Source of the DNA: Folioceros fuciformis
Lineage: Eukaryota > Anthocerotophyta > Anthocerotopsida > Anthocerotales
Length of the DNA: 43,251 bases
NCBI GenBank assembly: GCA_049999805.1
Contig: JBNGIO010006264.1
Coordinates: forward strand, 52,834 to 96,084
Reading direction: 5' to 3'
Part shown: positions 33,730 to 43,251 of the stretch, one piece after another
Layout of the letters: every line of letters starts with the position of its first letter
How positions within the stretch are numbered: position 1 is the stretch's first letter
Made by a program: the position numbers and the translations under genes
The notes under the pieces: model-generated
Told to the model about the DNA's origin: nothing
What the model saw: the letters and a program-made list of their open reading frames with translations, nothing else
Databases searched by the model: none

Positions 33730-33766
33730 GCTTGCATTAATAACTTGACGAGTTTTAGGAATCGGA
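33730..33766 (-). repeat. MULE right terminal inverted repeat
   Basis: Inverted match to 15790-15826. Followed directly by the target duplication GAAATGTAA at 33767-33775. Confidence 0.88.
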
Positions 33767-33777
33767 GAAATGTAAGG

Positions 33778-34580
33778 GGTGATGCTTAACAAAGGCCTAA
33801 AAGATATAGACCGTTCGCACATATAACAAGTCAGACGCCACTAATGGTGCCCCGCACGATCCGCTTCGTCTCCGTCCGGTACCCGCTATACGCGGAACGT
33901 TTACGGACGGAGGCCAATCTCAATGTGAGTAGCCCTTGAGAATGTCCTGATGGGTACATGCTATCCCTCGACTCGGTCTGCCCATGTTTGGTTTTTCCCT
34001 ATTCTGCAGCCTGAAACAGTTGCATTGCAGCTGAACTAGGATCCTTAGATCCAATTATCTGTTGTGTGAAGGCAAACGCAGCCTTTTGTCATAACATCCC
34101 CACTTGGTGAAAACACCCAGCTTAAAATTAAGTTGGAGAGCAGTTCAAGGGCCATTTGAAGGAACGGGGGTTGCACAGCAAATAATCACGCCACGCTAAA
34201 ACCAGGGAAGCTGGGGATCGTAGCAGAAATGCTTTCATGTACTCTATCTCTATGCCAGGACACTTGTGTAGCCAGGGAACATTGTGACCCGCACGATATG
34301 CTCGCAGGAGCTTCTTCAAGGGAATTTGATCAGTCACTCAAGCTTCTAGGACAACAAGCGTGAGATGCTGAATTTAGAACTGCCGGTTATTTTGGGCGCC
34401 GCATAGAACGGGTGGTTCTCGCAGCTACGAAGAGACTGAATCACCTTGTCGTTCTCCATGGATAGTGGCCGAAAGTTGAGAACAGGTCCTCAGTGACGGT
34501 CTTGTCACAGCTTGATGCCTTCTTTGGAGAGGGCGGGCTGGGAAACACTGCGAAGTTGACGATTGCATCACGAAGCTTAT
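33778..34580. other. Noncoding between the MULE and the methyltransferase
   Basis: No gene recognised. The last part is the 3' flank of the methyltransferase gene. Confidence 0.4.
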
Positions 34581-36359
34581 CTACTGCTGAGCCTTGCGAG
34601 CAGTGAACATGATGAAGCTCTCCCTAGTAATTTCTCTGTATTCTTGTAGCCCACAAAGCCTGCACAGATCAGCTAGTTCCGATTTCTCCCAGTAGTGTAG
34701 GGGGATATTGAAGCCGACCTGTCCGAACACCTGCAAACAACGACTTGGATGAAACAAAAAGGGTTTGGTGGGTGTGGGGCAACTCCAGAGTGCACATTCT
34801 GGAAAGGTTACCCCTGAGATTGCTTGGCGGACAGGTTTGAAAAAAAATTGTGGGATTGTGAAGGTAGAAGCCACGAAAACACCACCCGGACGCAGAACCC
34901 TGCTAATCTCAGCTACCTGGAAGTACGTGATGCAGTTTGTTAGAAAACGAAGCCCATAAGATGAAAGAACCCACCACGATAGTTCTCCATCAACCTCTTC
35001 GTACTACTTCCTGGTATAGAAGGACATGGAGTATCTGCTGGCAAATATGGGAGACGGCATGCACGTACCGCAGTGGAGGGTGATCCCCAGCAGTGTATCG
35101 CAGCACCTGCATGGATTGCATCAACGCTACCAGTTGCAAATGGAAGCCGGCCCACATCGGCACGAACCAAGACAATGTCTCTGCGCAGAGAGGAGATAGG
35201 ACCAGTTTCAGTGATCAAACTCACTAACAATTCGGCTATCAGGCTCAGCAAGACTTACGCATCAGCAAGTGAGCTGTCTTGCTTCATGAATTCGGAGGTT
35301 TGGCGCAGCATGTTCTCTGAATAGTCCAAGGCTATCACAGTTTTGTACAGCCCACTTTGAGCGAACCTCCGAGTGAAGAGACCGCTCCCACAACTGACAT
35401 CCACAAGAACTCCCCCAAGTGCGGGCTGGAGGTATTCCTGAGCCATTTTGAACTGCAACATGAACAATAAAGTCCTGAGTAGGGACTAGCAATTGCAACA
35501 GTCCTTTGGACCATAGCATCTCCAGTACATACCTCTTCGTCAGGCCCTGGAAAACCTGCTGATCGAAAATTCTGTCTCCACCCTCTTTCATAGACATATG
35601 ACACCACGGGGCTCCTGCAAATCACTCACCGGAAAGTCAGACATCAGATGTAGACTGCTTACGAACAAAACCATTCTCTCGGATGAAAGATTAGAAGAAG
35701 GCAACCTGAAAAGTTCAGTTGCTTGCCACAAGGTCTCCTTGTACTCCTTGGCTCCATTCACAACCGTGAGGTCCAAGAAAACGTCCCGTGTCGAATATGC
35801 TTTCCTACATCGTGAACACTGAAACCCTGATCTCACCAGGGCTTTCCTGCAGAGAAGGCATCACCATTAATGACATGTCCTCCGCTTCCCCATCAAAAAT
35901 GGGATGAGGTTTGAGCCGAAACTATGCTCACTGCTTGTTCCCAGAAGGGCCTCCACGAATGAGAGGCTGGAAGCAAATTGGGCAGGCAAGCAGCTCCTCC
36001 TCGGCAGGTTTTTCATTCTCCGCGCCTGGAAACCTCTGATGGATCAAAGTCACGACATCTCGTGAGAAGGTGGCTATCAAACTGAACCTACGGCGGAAGC
36101 AAGGAATTCTCGTGCACTTTTTTGTCCTGTGGAGAGCAATTAATTGGAGGCGTACAGGCTCGGAGTCAAGCACAACTGCCGCTGCTACAGCACCCGAACT
36201 AGCTCTCAGTCTTGCTGCGGAGTAATTGCGTTGCGCCTGATGGGCCCGTCGTAGTTGCAAGCCTCCTCGCCTGTTGCCTCGTTTGCATTCAGAACCTGCA
36301 GGGTCGAAGGAACTGCGGAGTAAGCCCTCCACAGCAGCTGGAGACGCGAGAGCTGCCAT
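34581..36359 (-). CDS. Plastid-type SAM-dependent methyltransferase, seven exons
   Basis: Exons on the minus strand: 35932-36359, 35706-35846, 35533-35614, 35259-35452, 35069-35180, 34812-34916, 34581-34730. All junctions are GT-AG and the phases are consistent, giving 403 residues. Residues 1-~90 are Ala/Arg/Ser-rich, as in a plastid transit peptide. A zinc ribbon is split across exons 1 and 2 (CPIC near 127, then CSRC). YERGWRQNF is at ~197-205. The SAM motif I is VLVDVSCGSG (232-241), followed by LDYSENML, LVRADVGRLPF, HAGAAIHCW and a C-terminal RVLRPGG. This is the layout of the UbiE-like plant proteins typified by Arabidopsis At1g78140/At2g41040, thought to be plastoglobule-associated; the substrate is unknown. 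The exon 2 donor is GTTGCC, weaker than the others. An earlier in-frame ATG at 36587 is a less likely start. Confidence 0.93.
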
Positions 36360-38335
36360 CTTCGAAAGCAACCAAGCTTCGCAGATGCTTTTGTTTCTTG
36401 GGTTTGAATTCCAACCAGAGGAAACGCTCGCTGAGGTGACCAGGTTGCTGGATCCCGCTACACATGTGGCCGCTGACTGGCTGAGCCAGGGCGGCAAGCC
36501 GTAAAAATCAGGTGGCAGGTCTGGCCCCACCGATCCACTCGTGGAGCGGTGCCATGCTTGATGTATTACATCCCATGGCATGTGCATAGGTGCACGGTCA
36601 GCATTTGTACAGGGAACCGGAGAAATAGAGCAACACGGCGCCGCGGTGTAAGCAAATCAAGATTTGAAATCAGAATTTCAGTACCTAAGCCCTAGTTCTA
36701 CGACCCGCCGGCAGAAACAACCGGTAGCCGGTCAAGCCATGCACCCGGTGCATGTACGATGGTCACATACGGCATGCTTGCAAGCACACGAGTTAAGGAC
36801 AGTGTCAGTGGAGCCCAGACCTGGCCACCTGATTTATACAGCTAACCATGAAGCTTATAGCCTGCGAGCATGCTCTTATAGATGTCTGCACAAATTGCAT
36901 TCGGCGGGTTGGAATCGGGTTCCACCCTTGCTGCGTTGGATCTCGTTTTCCATAAGTAGCCTCCTGAAGAAGCTCCTTGTTCCAACCACGACTCGGATTT
37001 CAGCAGGCAGGGCTCTCCGGTCCCTCCGAGGCGGAGCATCCCGGAGCGGTTGGCTGCTTGGGCAACTGATGTCCCAGCTGGCTTTCACTTTGTCCAGACA
37101 AAATCTGTGCGAGCATGAAACTCTGGTAATCCACCTCAGAAACTTTAACGTTAAGCCATTGTGTGAGCTTGTGACAACCACCTCAAAGAGCAGCAACCAC
37201 AGAGGAATCACGCTGTGAGTCGCGATGGTGATGAGAATCCCGCCTACTCCATGGATCGTGAAATTCTCCACGTCTGCCCATGGTCGTCTGATTTCTGGCT
37301 CTACCTTGGAGCAGGCTCGGGGAACATGTGAGCAAGTAATCTGGGTTTGGGTAGAAATCAGATGGGCATCGTTACCGTGTTGTTCTCGGCAATGAGGGCT
37401 GAAAGGCGTGAGAAAGTGCGCAGCCATGGCTGCCTAGAAGCCGGCGCATTATGTGTCGGCGAGCTGCCTCCGGGATGCTATACTCCCGTTGTTTCACGAC
37501 CTACAAGATCGGAGCAGCGGACTGCAAAGGACGGTGGCGAGGCGTTTACAACGAAGCAGAGGCTGCGGCCCTGTTGTTGCGGAGGGTGATGACGCCTCCT
37601 CAGCGCCTTCTTCTTCATCGAGATCCAGACCGGGAAGCATCTTTCGGACTAAGTACATAGCGGATTCTGCAAACCCTAAAGCTGGTAACCAGGCAGCCGG
37701 GCAGCTGGAGGAGCGGCTGGCTTCCGTCCGGCCTGCGCCATCCGCCCACCAAGTTCTGGAAAGGATAGCAGCTGGCATCCTCCAGGGAAAACTACTGTTG
37801 TGGCGGAGGTGGCTCGGCTTTCTCCTTCAGAATCTCCTGACAGCCATGCGCAGAGGTGTTCCAAGTATGTGGAATGGGGTAATCATGGCTGGCATGCTGC
37901 TGGACATTGTTTTTGAACTATTGTGAGATCCACGATGTAGGTTTGGAATCTGACGGGAGGACTTCATTTGGCTGGAAGGAGTTGACGTTCTTGCTGTACG
38001 CACTGACGACGAGAGATCACCGAACGGAATGGCAGATCTCAGAGCAGTTTGCCAAGGTTCGTGTCACCTGTGTCCCGCTTCCTCCAAATCATGTTTTGAG
38101 CCACGGCGTTATGAATGTGGACTGTTGTGTCATAGTCTATGGTTGTTGTGCAGCGGTGCAGGCTCCAGTCCTGAGGAAGGACTGGATCATTCATCCTCCC
38201 CGCTATGGCGCTAGGGCCTGCAAACCTCTACAGGATAAGACGGACTCTTCTGCCCGAGCCTAGGTGTGTACTCCCTTACGAGTCAAAGGACCAAAAACGT
38301 TTTGCTCACTTTGTGTTCTAAGAAGAATAATTTAA
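36360..38335. other. No recognised gene; several unassigned frames
   Basis: This includes the 5' flank of the methyltransferase. Frames over 150 codons occur at 36664-37218 (+), 36876-37427 (-) and 37453-37926 (+), overlapping each other. The minus-strand one has a hydrophobic segment (GGILITIATHSVIPLWLL) that could cross a membrane. None matches a family I know, and none shows a clear exon structure. Confidence 0.35.
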
Positions 38336-38362
38336 GCATATACACCACATGGGTGTATATGC
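38336..38362. repeat. Perfect 11-bp hairpin
   Basis: GCATATACACC, five-base loop, GGTGTATATGC. Isolated in noncoding DNA, with no T-run or other context to give it a role. Confidence 0.8.
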
Positions 38363-41300
38363 CATGTCTGAAAGCGAGGTCATCACTAGCATAGGAGTAC
38401 ACACATGCCATGTTCTAACATGCAATCAACTTTAGAAAGTTTCCGTCCTCTCATGGGTTACTAGTTGGGATCGCAAAATCGTCTTGGCCTACGTTAGGTT
38501 AGGTCATCACCAATTGTTCCGGTGGGGCTGGTTCTAGGACTTCAGGCCATAAGATTGCAAAGTGTAGCGAGCTGCAAGTGAGCTACCACGTTGTTCTGCT
38601 CGCACTCAAAATATATGAGGGAATGGCTTGGAACTCTGATAAAATCTTCGAAGTCCCACGCATCTAAATCAATTTTTAGGACAGCTATTTCAAAATTGAT
38701 GATCGTGTGGGAGGGCCTTGCAATGTCTTCGTCAGAGGAAAGAAGTGGAAAGCGATGGTGAACATGCATCCTACAAAAAGGTGTCGCCCTCCAAGAACTC
38801 GGATTCATTGAAGCAGGAGAAAAATCGCACCTGTGGTGCGAAGAGTCACCTGCCAGTCGCACCCACCACCACCACAGCTGTAGCTGTAGCTCATCCACCG
38901 CTTGCTTGGTACATATATGCTTGTCTTCCATGCAGGGCTCTGGCAACCTTACTCCTCCATCTGGCAATACTTGGCTTCCATACTGGTACGATGGTGCAAT
39001 CTCCCATGAACGGCTCTCCAAACGTGTGCCCTCTCCACTCTCATGACAAGCAGGCTGGCAAAGCAAGTCCCGCTGGCAGCGGGTCACACGGGTCCATGAG
39101 AGTCGCGATTCGCAGGTCTGTATACAGCCCGGCTGCCCAGCTGTGGGAGAAGCCTTAGGCCATATGGCCTCCAGCCATGCTGAACCGCAAACTGAAGGAA
39201 GCTGCTATAAACCAAAGTCGTTGTTCAGCTGCTTCTTCCACAAATAACATCTGTTAACGACTCCTGTAGGAGACAAATCGTTTTGAAGCCACACCGCCCG
39301 CCCCCGACCGTCGTCCCCGGACATGGACGCCGTTTGTGTTTCTTTCCCCCCAAAACGACAAACAAGTGACAACAGGGCGACTCGGGCAGGGTTCGGAGCG
39401 CCTCCCTCCAAGGTGACGGCACCAAAAACAGACCTACGCGCAATAACCACAGCCGCTGCAGAAACGGGATTCAAGCTCGACGTACGATGCAATTTTGTCG
39501 TAATCGAGGCCCCCGCCCGCGTCGGCGTCACGCTTCGTATCGTTCTCCGGTGTGCTGTGGCAGGCCGTCCTTGCAAGGTTCATAGGACCGTGACATGTGT
39601 GGCCATGGCAGAGCCTTGCGCACCCGTCACAACCTGCAGGCGTCTGACACACGGGTCTGCCATCGATTCTCGCAGCCTCGCCGTCAGCCACATCAACCGA
39701 CCTTCACGGACATGTGAGCTGCACGCACCGCACTACATAATCTAAATCTTTATCGATGTACGTATGTATGGATGCACAGGGCAGAAGTTCCCATACGCAA
39801 CCGATCTGGACAGAACACATCCAAGGCAAGCCAAAAACGGAGCACCTGCCTTATCGTCCTCACAGCTTCTCGCCTCCTGATACGCCGTCCGAGGCCACAA
39901 GTCCTCCCAAGTCAAGTAAACCCTTGCTCCTTCACCCTAAACCACAAGAAAACCCCCAAATGAATCCTTCCCCGCACCCTCCCTCCCTTCGTTCGTCAGC
40001 TGCGAACAGCTGGCTCGCCGCTCTCTGGCCGTAATCAAACGGTGCCCCACACATCCTGTAAGCCATCCGTCCCACGTCTTCCGCCGTCGTCGTCGCCGTC
40101 TGCCTCGCAAAGCATCGTCTGTTACAGCTTGCAGTAGCGGCACAGCTCGCAGAGGTGGCATCCGCCATACGCACCAGAACAAATCACCCCGTACACTGTC
40201 GCATATGCTGCCTGCGCCTCTCCCATCGGCGCACGGGGTCGCTATCGCTGGCCATGCAAAGCCGGGTTCGTGCACCGGAATGAAGAACCGGCTCTTTCTC
40301 CTCCAGTGTGACAGTGGCCGGAATAATATTAAACCCCTTTCCACATTTCCGATTCGTTCTCCGTGGCAAATTACAAATCCGTGATACCCTATAGTCTACG
40401 TACACGAGGCCCAGGCCCGTGTCTGCCAACTTGGGCCAGCCCTTTGCTTCCCGTCCAAGGGCACACTCGGGGGCGCTCCGACCAGGGGGGATGCATTCCT
40501 CACGGGAGGGCCCGGTCCTCACACGTGGGCATACTGGAGCGCGGCCTCCTCTCTGGCTCCCAATGCCTTCGATTCCCAGAAACCCCAGAAGCAGCCCACG
40601 CGGGCGGGTAGGTAACACTCACTGTGCAAATAGGCTGCTTGCTAGGCTACACACCTTTTGCATCCGCTGATTGCCTTCCATGTATAAAACTTTCTGCACA
40701 AAGGCAAAAGGCATGGCAAATGAGGCTGCTCAGTACGCCGTGGTGTAGGCCATCCGCTGGGGCCTTCGCCTCAGTGGACTGACGCCAGCAGCATTGAACA
40801 ATTAAATGTATGCATACGGTCTGTTGTCTTTCAAACATCAAAATCTTGCGGTCTGTTTTCGCAATCTAAAGAGCAGCTCGCTATGCGCCTGGACCTGGTA
40901 GGGTCGGACTCCCCAACCCCACCGTCCGGCATATTCCATCTCACAATCACAATCTCACAAACCAACAAACCAACAACCCGGTCCAGAACACAAAACTGCG
41001 CAGTCCGCCGCATACTGCGACTGGATATGTCGATACGCGGTGCACCGGCATGCTCTAATGCCCGGCGTCGAGTCCGGACTTTGCTCTGCCCTGTGTCGGC
41101 CTTTTCCGGTTTGGCGACGCGAATGCATCAGGACCGGGAACAACCGGGCAGTGAAGGTACGTTCTGAACATACTTGCAATCGCCGCATCCCCTCGTCTGA
41201 TGAGTTTCGAAAATGGAAATGGGATCACTCTCCCAATCACAGCTACGAGTTACTGCACTTCGGTACAATGGGATGCTGAGATACCAAAATTATATCAACG

Positions 41301-42098
41301 TACAGCAGTCCGTCGCACCAAGCTTACGGGTCAGCAGAGTGTATGGTTTGTTCGTGCTGGTTTCAACCAAACGTGCATGGTCTGTGTCGATCAACAGCAC
41401 GCTACGAGGAACCAACCCCGTAGTTGCAGAGGGGTGAAGAATGTTTGCCCTTTTCGTGATAAAAATTGGAATGGAAGTTACTAGGTGTGTAGTGGGAGTG
41501 TCGGGCAGCGGGTCGGGCAGCGGGACGGACATCGGCCCACCATTAACAGCAGTCCAAGAGCCCGGCTGGCATCCGGAACATCTGTGTCTAGACCTGAGGA
41601 AGGAACGAGACCGAGTCAAGGCAATCCCCGAGTGGGCCATTGCATTGTGTTCCATTCCATTCCATTTCGCAGAGCCGTGACGACGGTCTACATGCCTGTC
41701 TGTCGATTACCTGGCGCACGGCTTTTACTAGCCCGGAGCATGGCTGTCATATCGACTTTTTCCCTTTGATTCCAGTGCCGGGAAGTGACGTGTGACCCTG
41801 GATCAGCCCGCTTGTTCGCGAAATTGTGTCGGAGAGAAGGAAAGACGTTGTTTCAGTGGAGGAGTTCGGGGGCTCCTGATGCACTGCACACTCTGACAAG
41901 CTTCTGAAACCTCTGGTAATGCAAGACGTGTGAAATCTACGTACTGTGAAGAAAGAAAGTGGGAGCCGGCTGTGATGTGCCATTACAGACTCACAAACCA
42001 ACGATTTCGTCACATGTACATCATGCGCAATCACCCGGTAATGTCGCAGAGATGGAAGGACCGGGCCAGGTGCTACTCGCACCCCAGACCTCCTTGGC
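38363..42098. other. No recognised gene
   Basis: Moderately GC-rich DNA with many overlapping short frames on both strands (the longest is 181 codons at 38542-39087, minus). I see no domain, coding bias or transposon end. The right part is probably promoter of the gene at 42834. Confidence 0.4.
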
Positions 42099-42105
42099 TA
42101 TTTAA
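42099..42105 (+). promoter_or_regulatory. TATA-like box of the extensin-like gene
   Basis: TATTTAA in a GC-rich setting, about 735 bases before the ATG. The long leader may contain an intron: a GTGAGA donor at 42384 and a pyrimidine-rich CTGTGACTGTGCAG acceptor ending at 42810. Inferred only. Confidence 0.3.
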
Positions 42106-42833
42106 CTCCCGCTGTCTCCCATACTTCCTCATCCTCAGCGCATCCTCTTTGGAGGGGAGTCGGAGCCGGGATTCAGCCGAGGGAGAGGGGGCTGCCGTCT
42201 CACCCACTTGGCGCGAGGGCGCCTGATCGCAGGCAAGTCATCTGCTGTAGGATTTCGAGTCTCTGCCTCACCGTCTGGGAGGAGAGTTGCTGTGTCCATG
42301 TGTGCGCTACAGTCGAGCCGTGAAATGCTCGCATTCTTGGGTTTGTCGTGAATTGCTGCCTCCTTGCGGGCACTTGAGTCGAGGTGAGACGGACTTGAAA
42401 TTGTCGATAGGTCGCAAGTCGACGATGGGTGATACTTTTTCTGTCCTGTGGGTCATGGGATTCCGGCGTATTCGATTACTCGTCACGTGTCTCAGAGGTT
42501 CAGGATGCTGGGCAGAACTGCACGATAGGTGTGAATTGTAGTGCCCACTGTGTCGCAGTGCGTTCTAACAGAACTGCATTGCGTCGTCGAGTGGAGATCT
42601 TGTCAGAAATGTGGTCTGCAGGAGTAGCAATGCTGGTTGAAGCCACGGTTTTCTGTACAGCAGTCCTGAATCGTGCTCTACCAGCCCGATAATGTGCATT
42701 GTGTCGTAGCAGCTGGCTTCGATGATTTGGCCCTGTACGTGCATCTCCATTGTTTCGGTTCATGTAGATTGATGGATCTTTGCTTTGTTCGTGCGTCTGT
42801 GACTGTGCAGAGGCTCATCCCCAGCAGGCGACG

Positions 42834-43251
42834 ATGGCATCGCTTACAATTCCGCTGCTGCTGCAGGGGCTGCTGTTGCTCCTGGTGGCGGGTGTTGGGT
42901 TCATCGACACTGCTGTTGCCGACGAGGAGAAGTGGGCCTCATACAATGAGCCTCCTCATCACAAATCTCCTCCATACCATAAGCCTCCTACTCATCACGG
43001 ATCCCCTCCGTATCACAAGCCTCCTTCTCACCACGGCTCCCCACCTCACCACAAGCCTCCTCACCATCCCAAGCCCCCTTCTCCTCCCAAGGTTTACCAT
43101 TATCAGTCACCCCCTCCTCCCAAGGAGCACCACCACAAATCTCCTTCTCCTCCCAAGAAACACCACCACAAGTCTCCTCCTCCCAAGGTTTACCATTATC
43201 ACTCACCCCCTCCTCCCAAGAAACACCACCACAAGTCTCCTCCTCCTCCTA
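42834..43251 (+). CDS. Secreted Pro/His/Lys-rich extensin-like protein (partial)
   Basis: The frame is open from the ATG at 42834 to the window edge (139 codons visible). Residues 1-29 form a signal peptide (Leu-rich core, ending TAVA). A short acidic stretch (DEEKW) comes next, then repeats of HHKSPP, YHKPP, THHGSPP and later KVYHYQSPPPPK and KKHHHKSPPP. SPPPP blocks are the extensin glycosylation motif, and Tyr-His-Tyr could take part in cross-linking. A cell-wall hydroxyproline-rich glycoprotein is the likely role. The rich His content is unusual for classical extensins. The 3' end is outside the window. Confidence 0.88.
   Translation, partial: MASLTIPLLLQGLLLLLVAGVGFIDTAVADEEKWASYNEPPHHKSPPYHKPPTHHGSPPYHKPPSHHGSPPHHKPPHHPKPPSPPKVYHYQSPPPPKEHHHKSPSPPKKHHHKSPPPKVYHYHSPPPPKKHHHKSPPPP

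Larger units (their letters stand above)
15790..33766 (-). mobile_element. Mutator-like element (MULE) interrupted by nested Copia elements
   Basis: 37-bp terminal inverted repeats lie at 15790-15826 and 33730-33766 (34 of 37 positions match). They are flanked by the direct repeat GAAATGTAA (15781-15789 and 33767-33775; identity extends two more bases, GG). A 9-bp target duplication is standard for MULEs. Without the 14.48-kb Copia the element would be about 3.5 kb. It encodes a minus-strand transposase with a SWIM zinc finger. Subterminal repeats sit inside the left end. Confidence 0.88.

Noticed and set aside
36664-37926. Overlapping frames over 150 codons on both strands
   Set aside because: They overlap each other in GC-richer DNA where long chance frames are expected; no family recognised.
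38542-39087. 181-codon minus-strand frame
   Set aside because: No domain, and Trp/His-rich runs come from a CCA/CAC-rich stretch; likely chance.
39932-42763. Numerous 60-144-codon frames
   Set aside because: Both strands and all frames are equally open; no coding signal.
42988-43206. Minus-strand 72-codon frame
   Set aside because: It is the antisense of the extensin-like repeats.
1-43251. CRISPR array or bacterial operon
   Set aside because: The repeats are contiguous minisatellites without unique spacers, and genes have spliceosomal introns.
1-43251. tRNA or rRNA genes
   Set aside because: I saw no cloverleaf or rRNA-like sequence; the tRNA-Met match is only the retrotransposon primer sites.

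Overview
Eukaryotic nuclear DNA from a land plant, most likely a fern (a lycophyte or hornwort is less likely). Clues: a PPR editing factor with the variant 'KP' DYW domain ending in GRP, known from fern, lycophyte and hornwort lineages that do U-to-C organelle RNA editing; large nested retrotransposons; multi-exon genes with plant splice sites; and an extensin-like gene. Four N runs (three of exactly 100, one of 10) mark assembly gaps.

Layout: 1-2600 is AT-rich noncoding DNA followed by three minisatellites. 2.7-10.0 kb holds two tandem paralogous minus-strand PPR-DYW:KP genes: a broken copy (2705-6032) and an intact 824-residue copy (7543-10017). Both have an N-terminal block that resembles the PDF motif of plant organellar single-stranded-DNA-binding (OSB) proteins, an unusual fusion. 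11.8-13.5 kb is a seven-exon neprosin-family gene on the minus strand, with an 82-bp repeat over its start codon. 14.75-15.23 kb is a decayed fragment of the methyltransferase gene that lies intact at 34.6-36.4 kb; the fragment carries a 261-bp LTR-like insertion.

15.79-33.77 kb is a three-level nest. A Mutator-like element (37-bp TIRs, 9-bp target duplication) holds a Copia element (17719-32195, TSD TAAAC) in its transposase gene. That Copia holds a second Copia (23791-31459, TSD TCTTC). LTR divergence agrees with the order: the outer pair differs by about 4%, the inner pair by about 3%. All three elements are broken, and many premature stops fall at expected tryptophan codons. Both Copias carry coding-like DNA in antisense between RNase H and the 3' LTR; in the outer element this is a 254-codon frame that becomes continuous when the inner element is removed.

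34.6-36.4 kb is an intact seven-exon plastid-type SAM methyltransferase gene (403 residues). 36.4-42.1 kb has no gene I can recognise. At the right edge (42834 onwards) a secreted Pro/His/Lys-rich extensin-like protein begins and runs off the window. The genes do not form a pathway; the shared theme of the recognisable ones is organelle function (RNA editing factors, methyltransferase) and secretion (neprosin, extensin-like).
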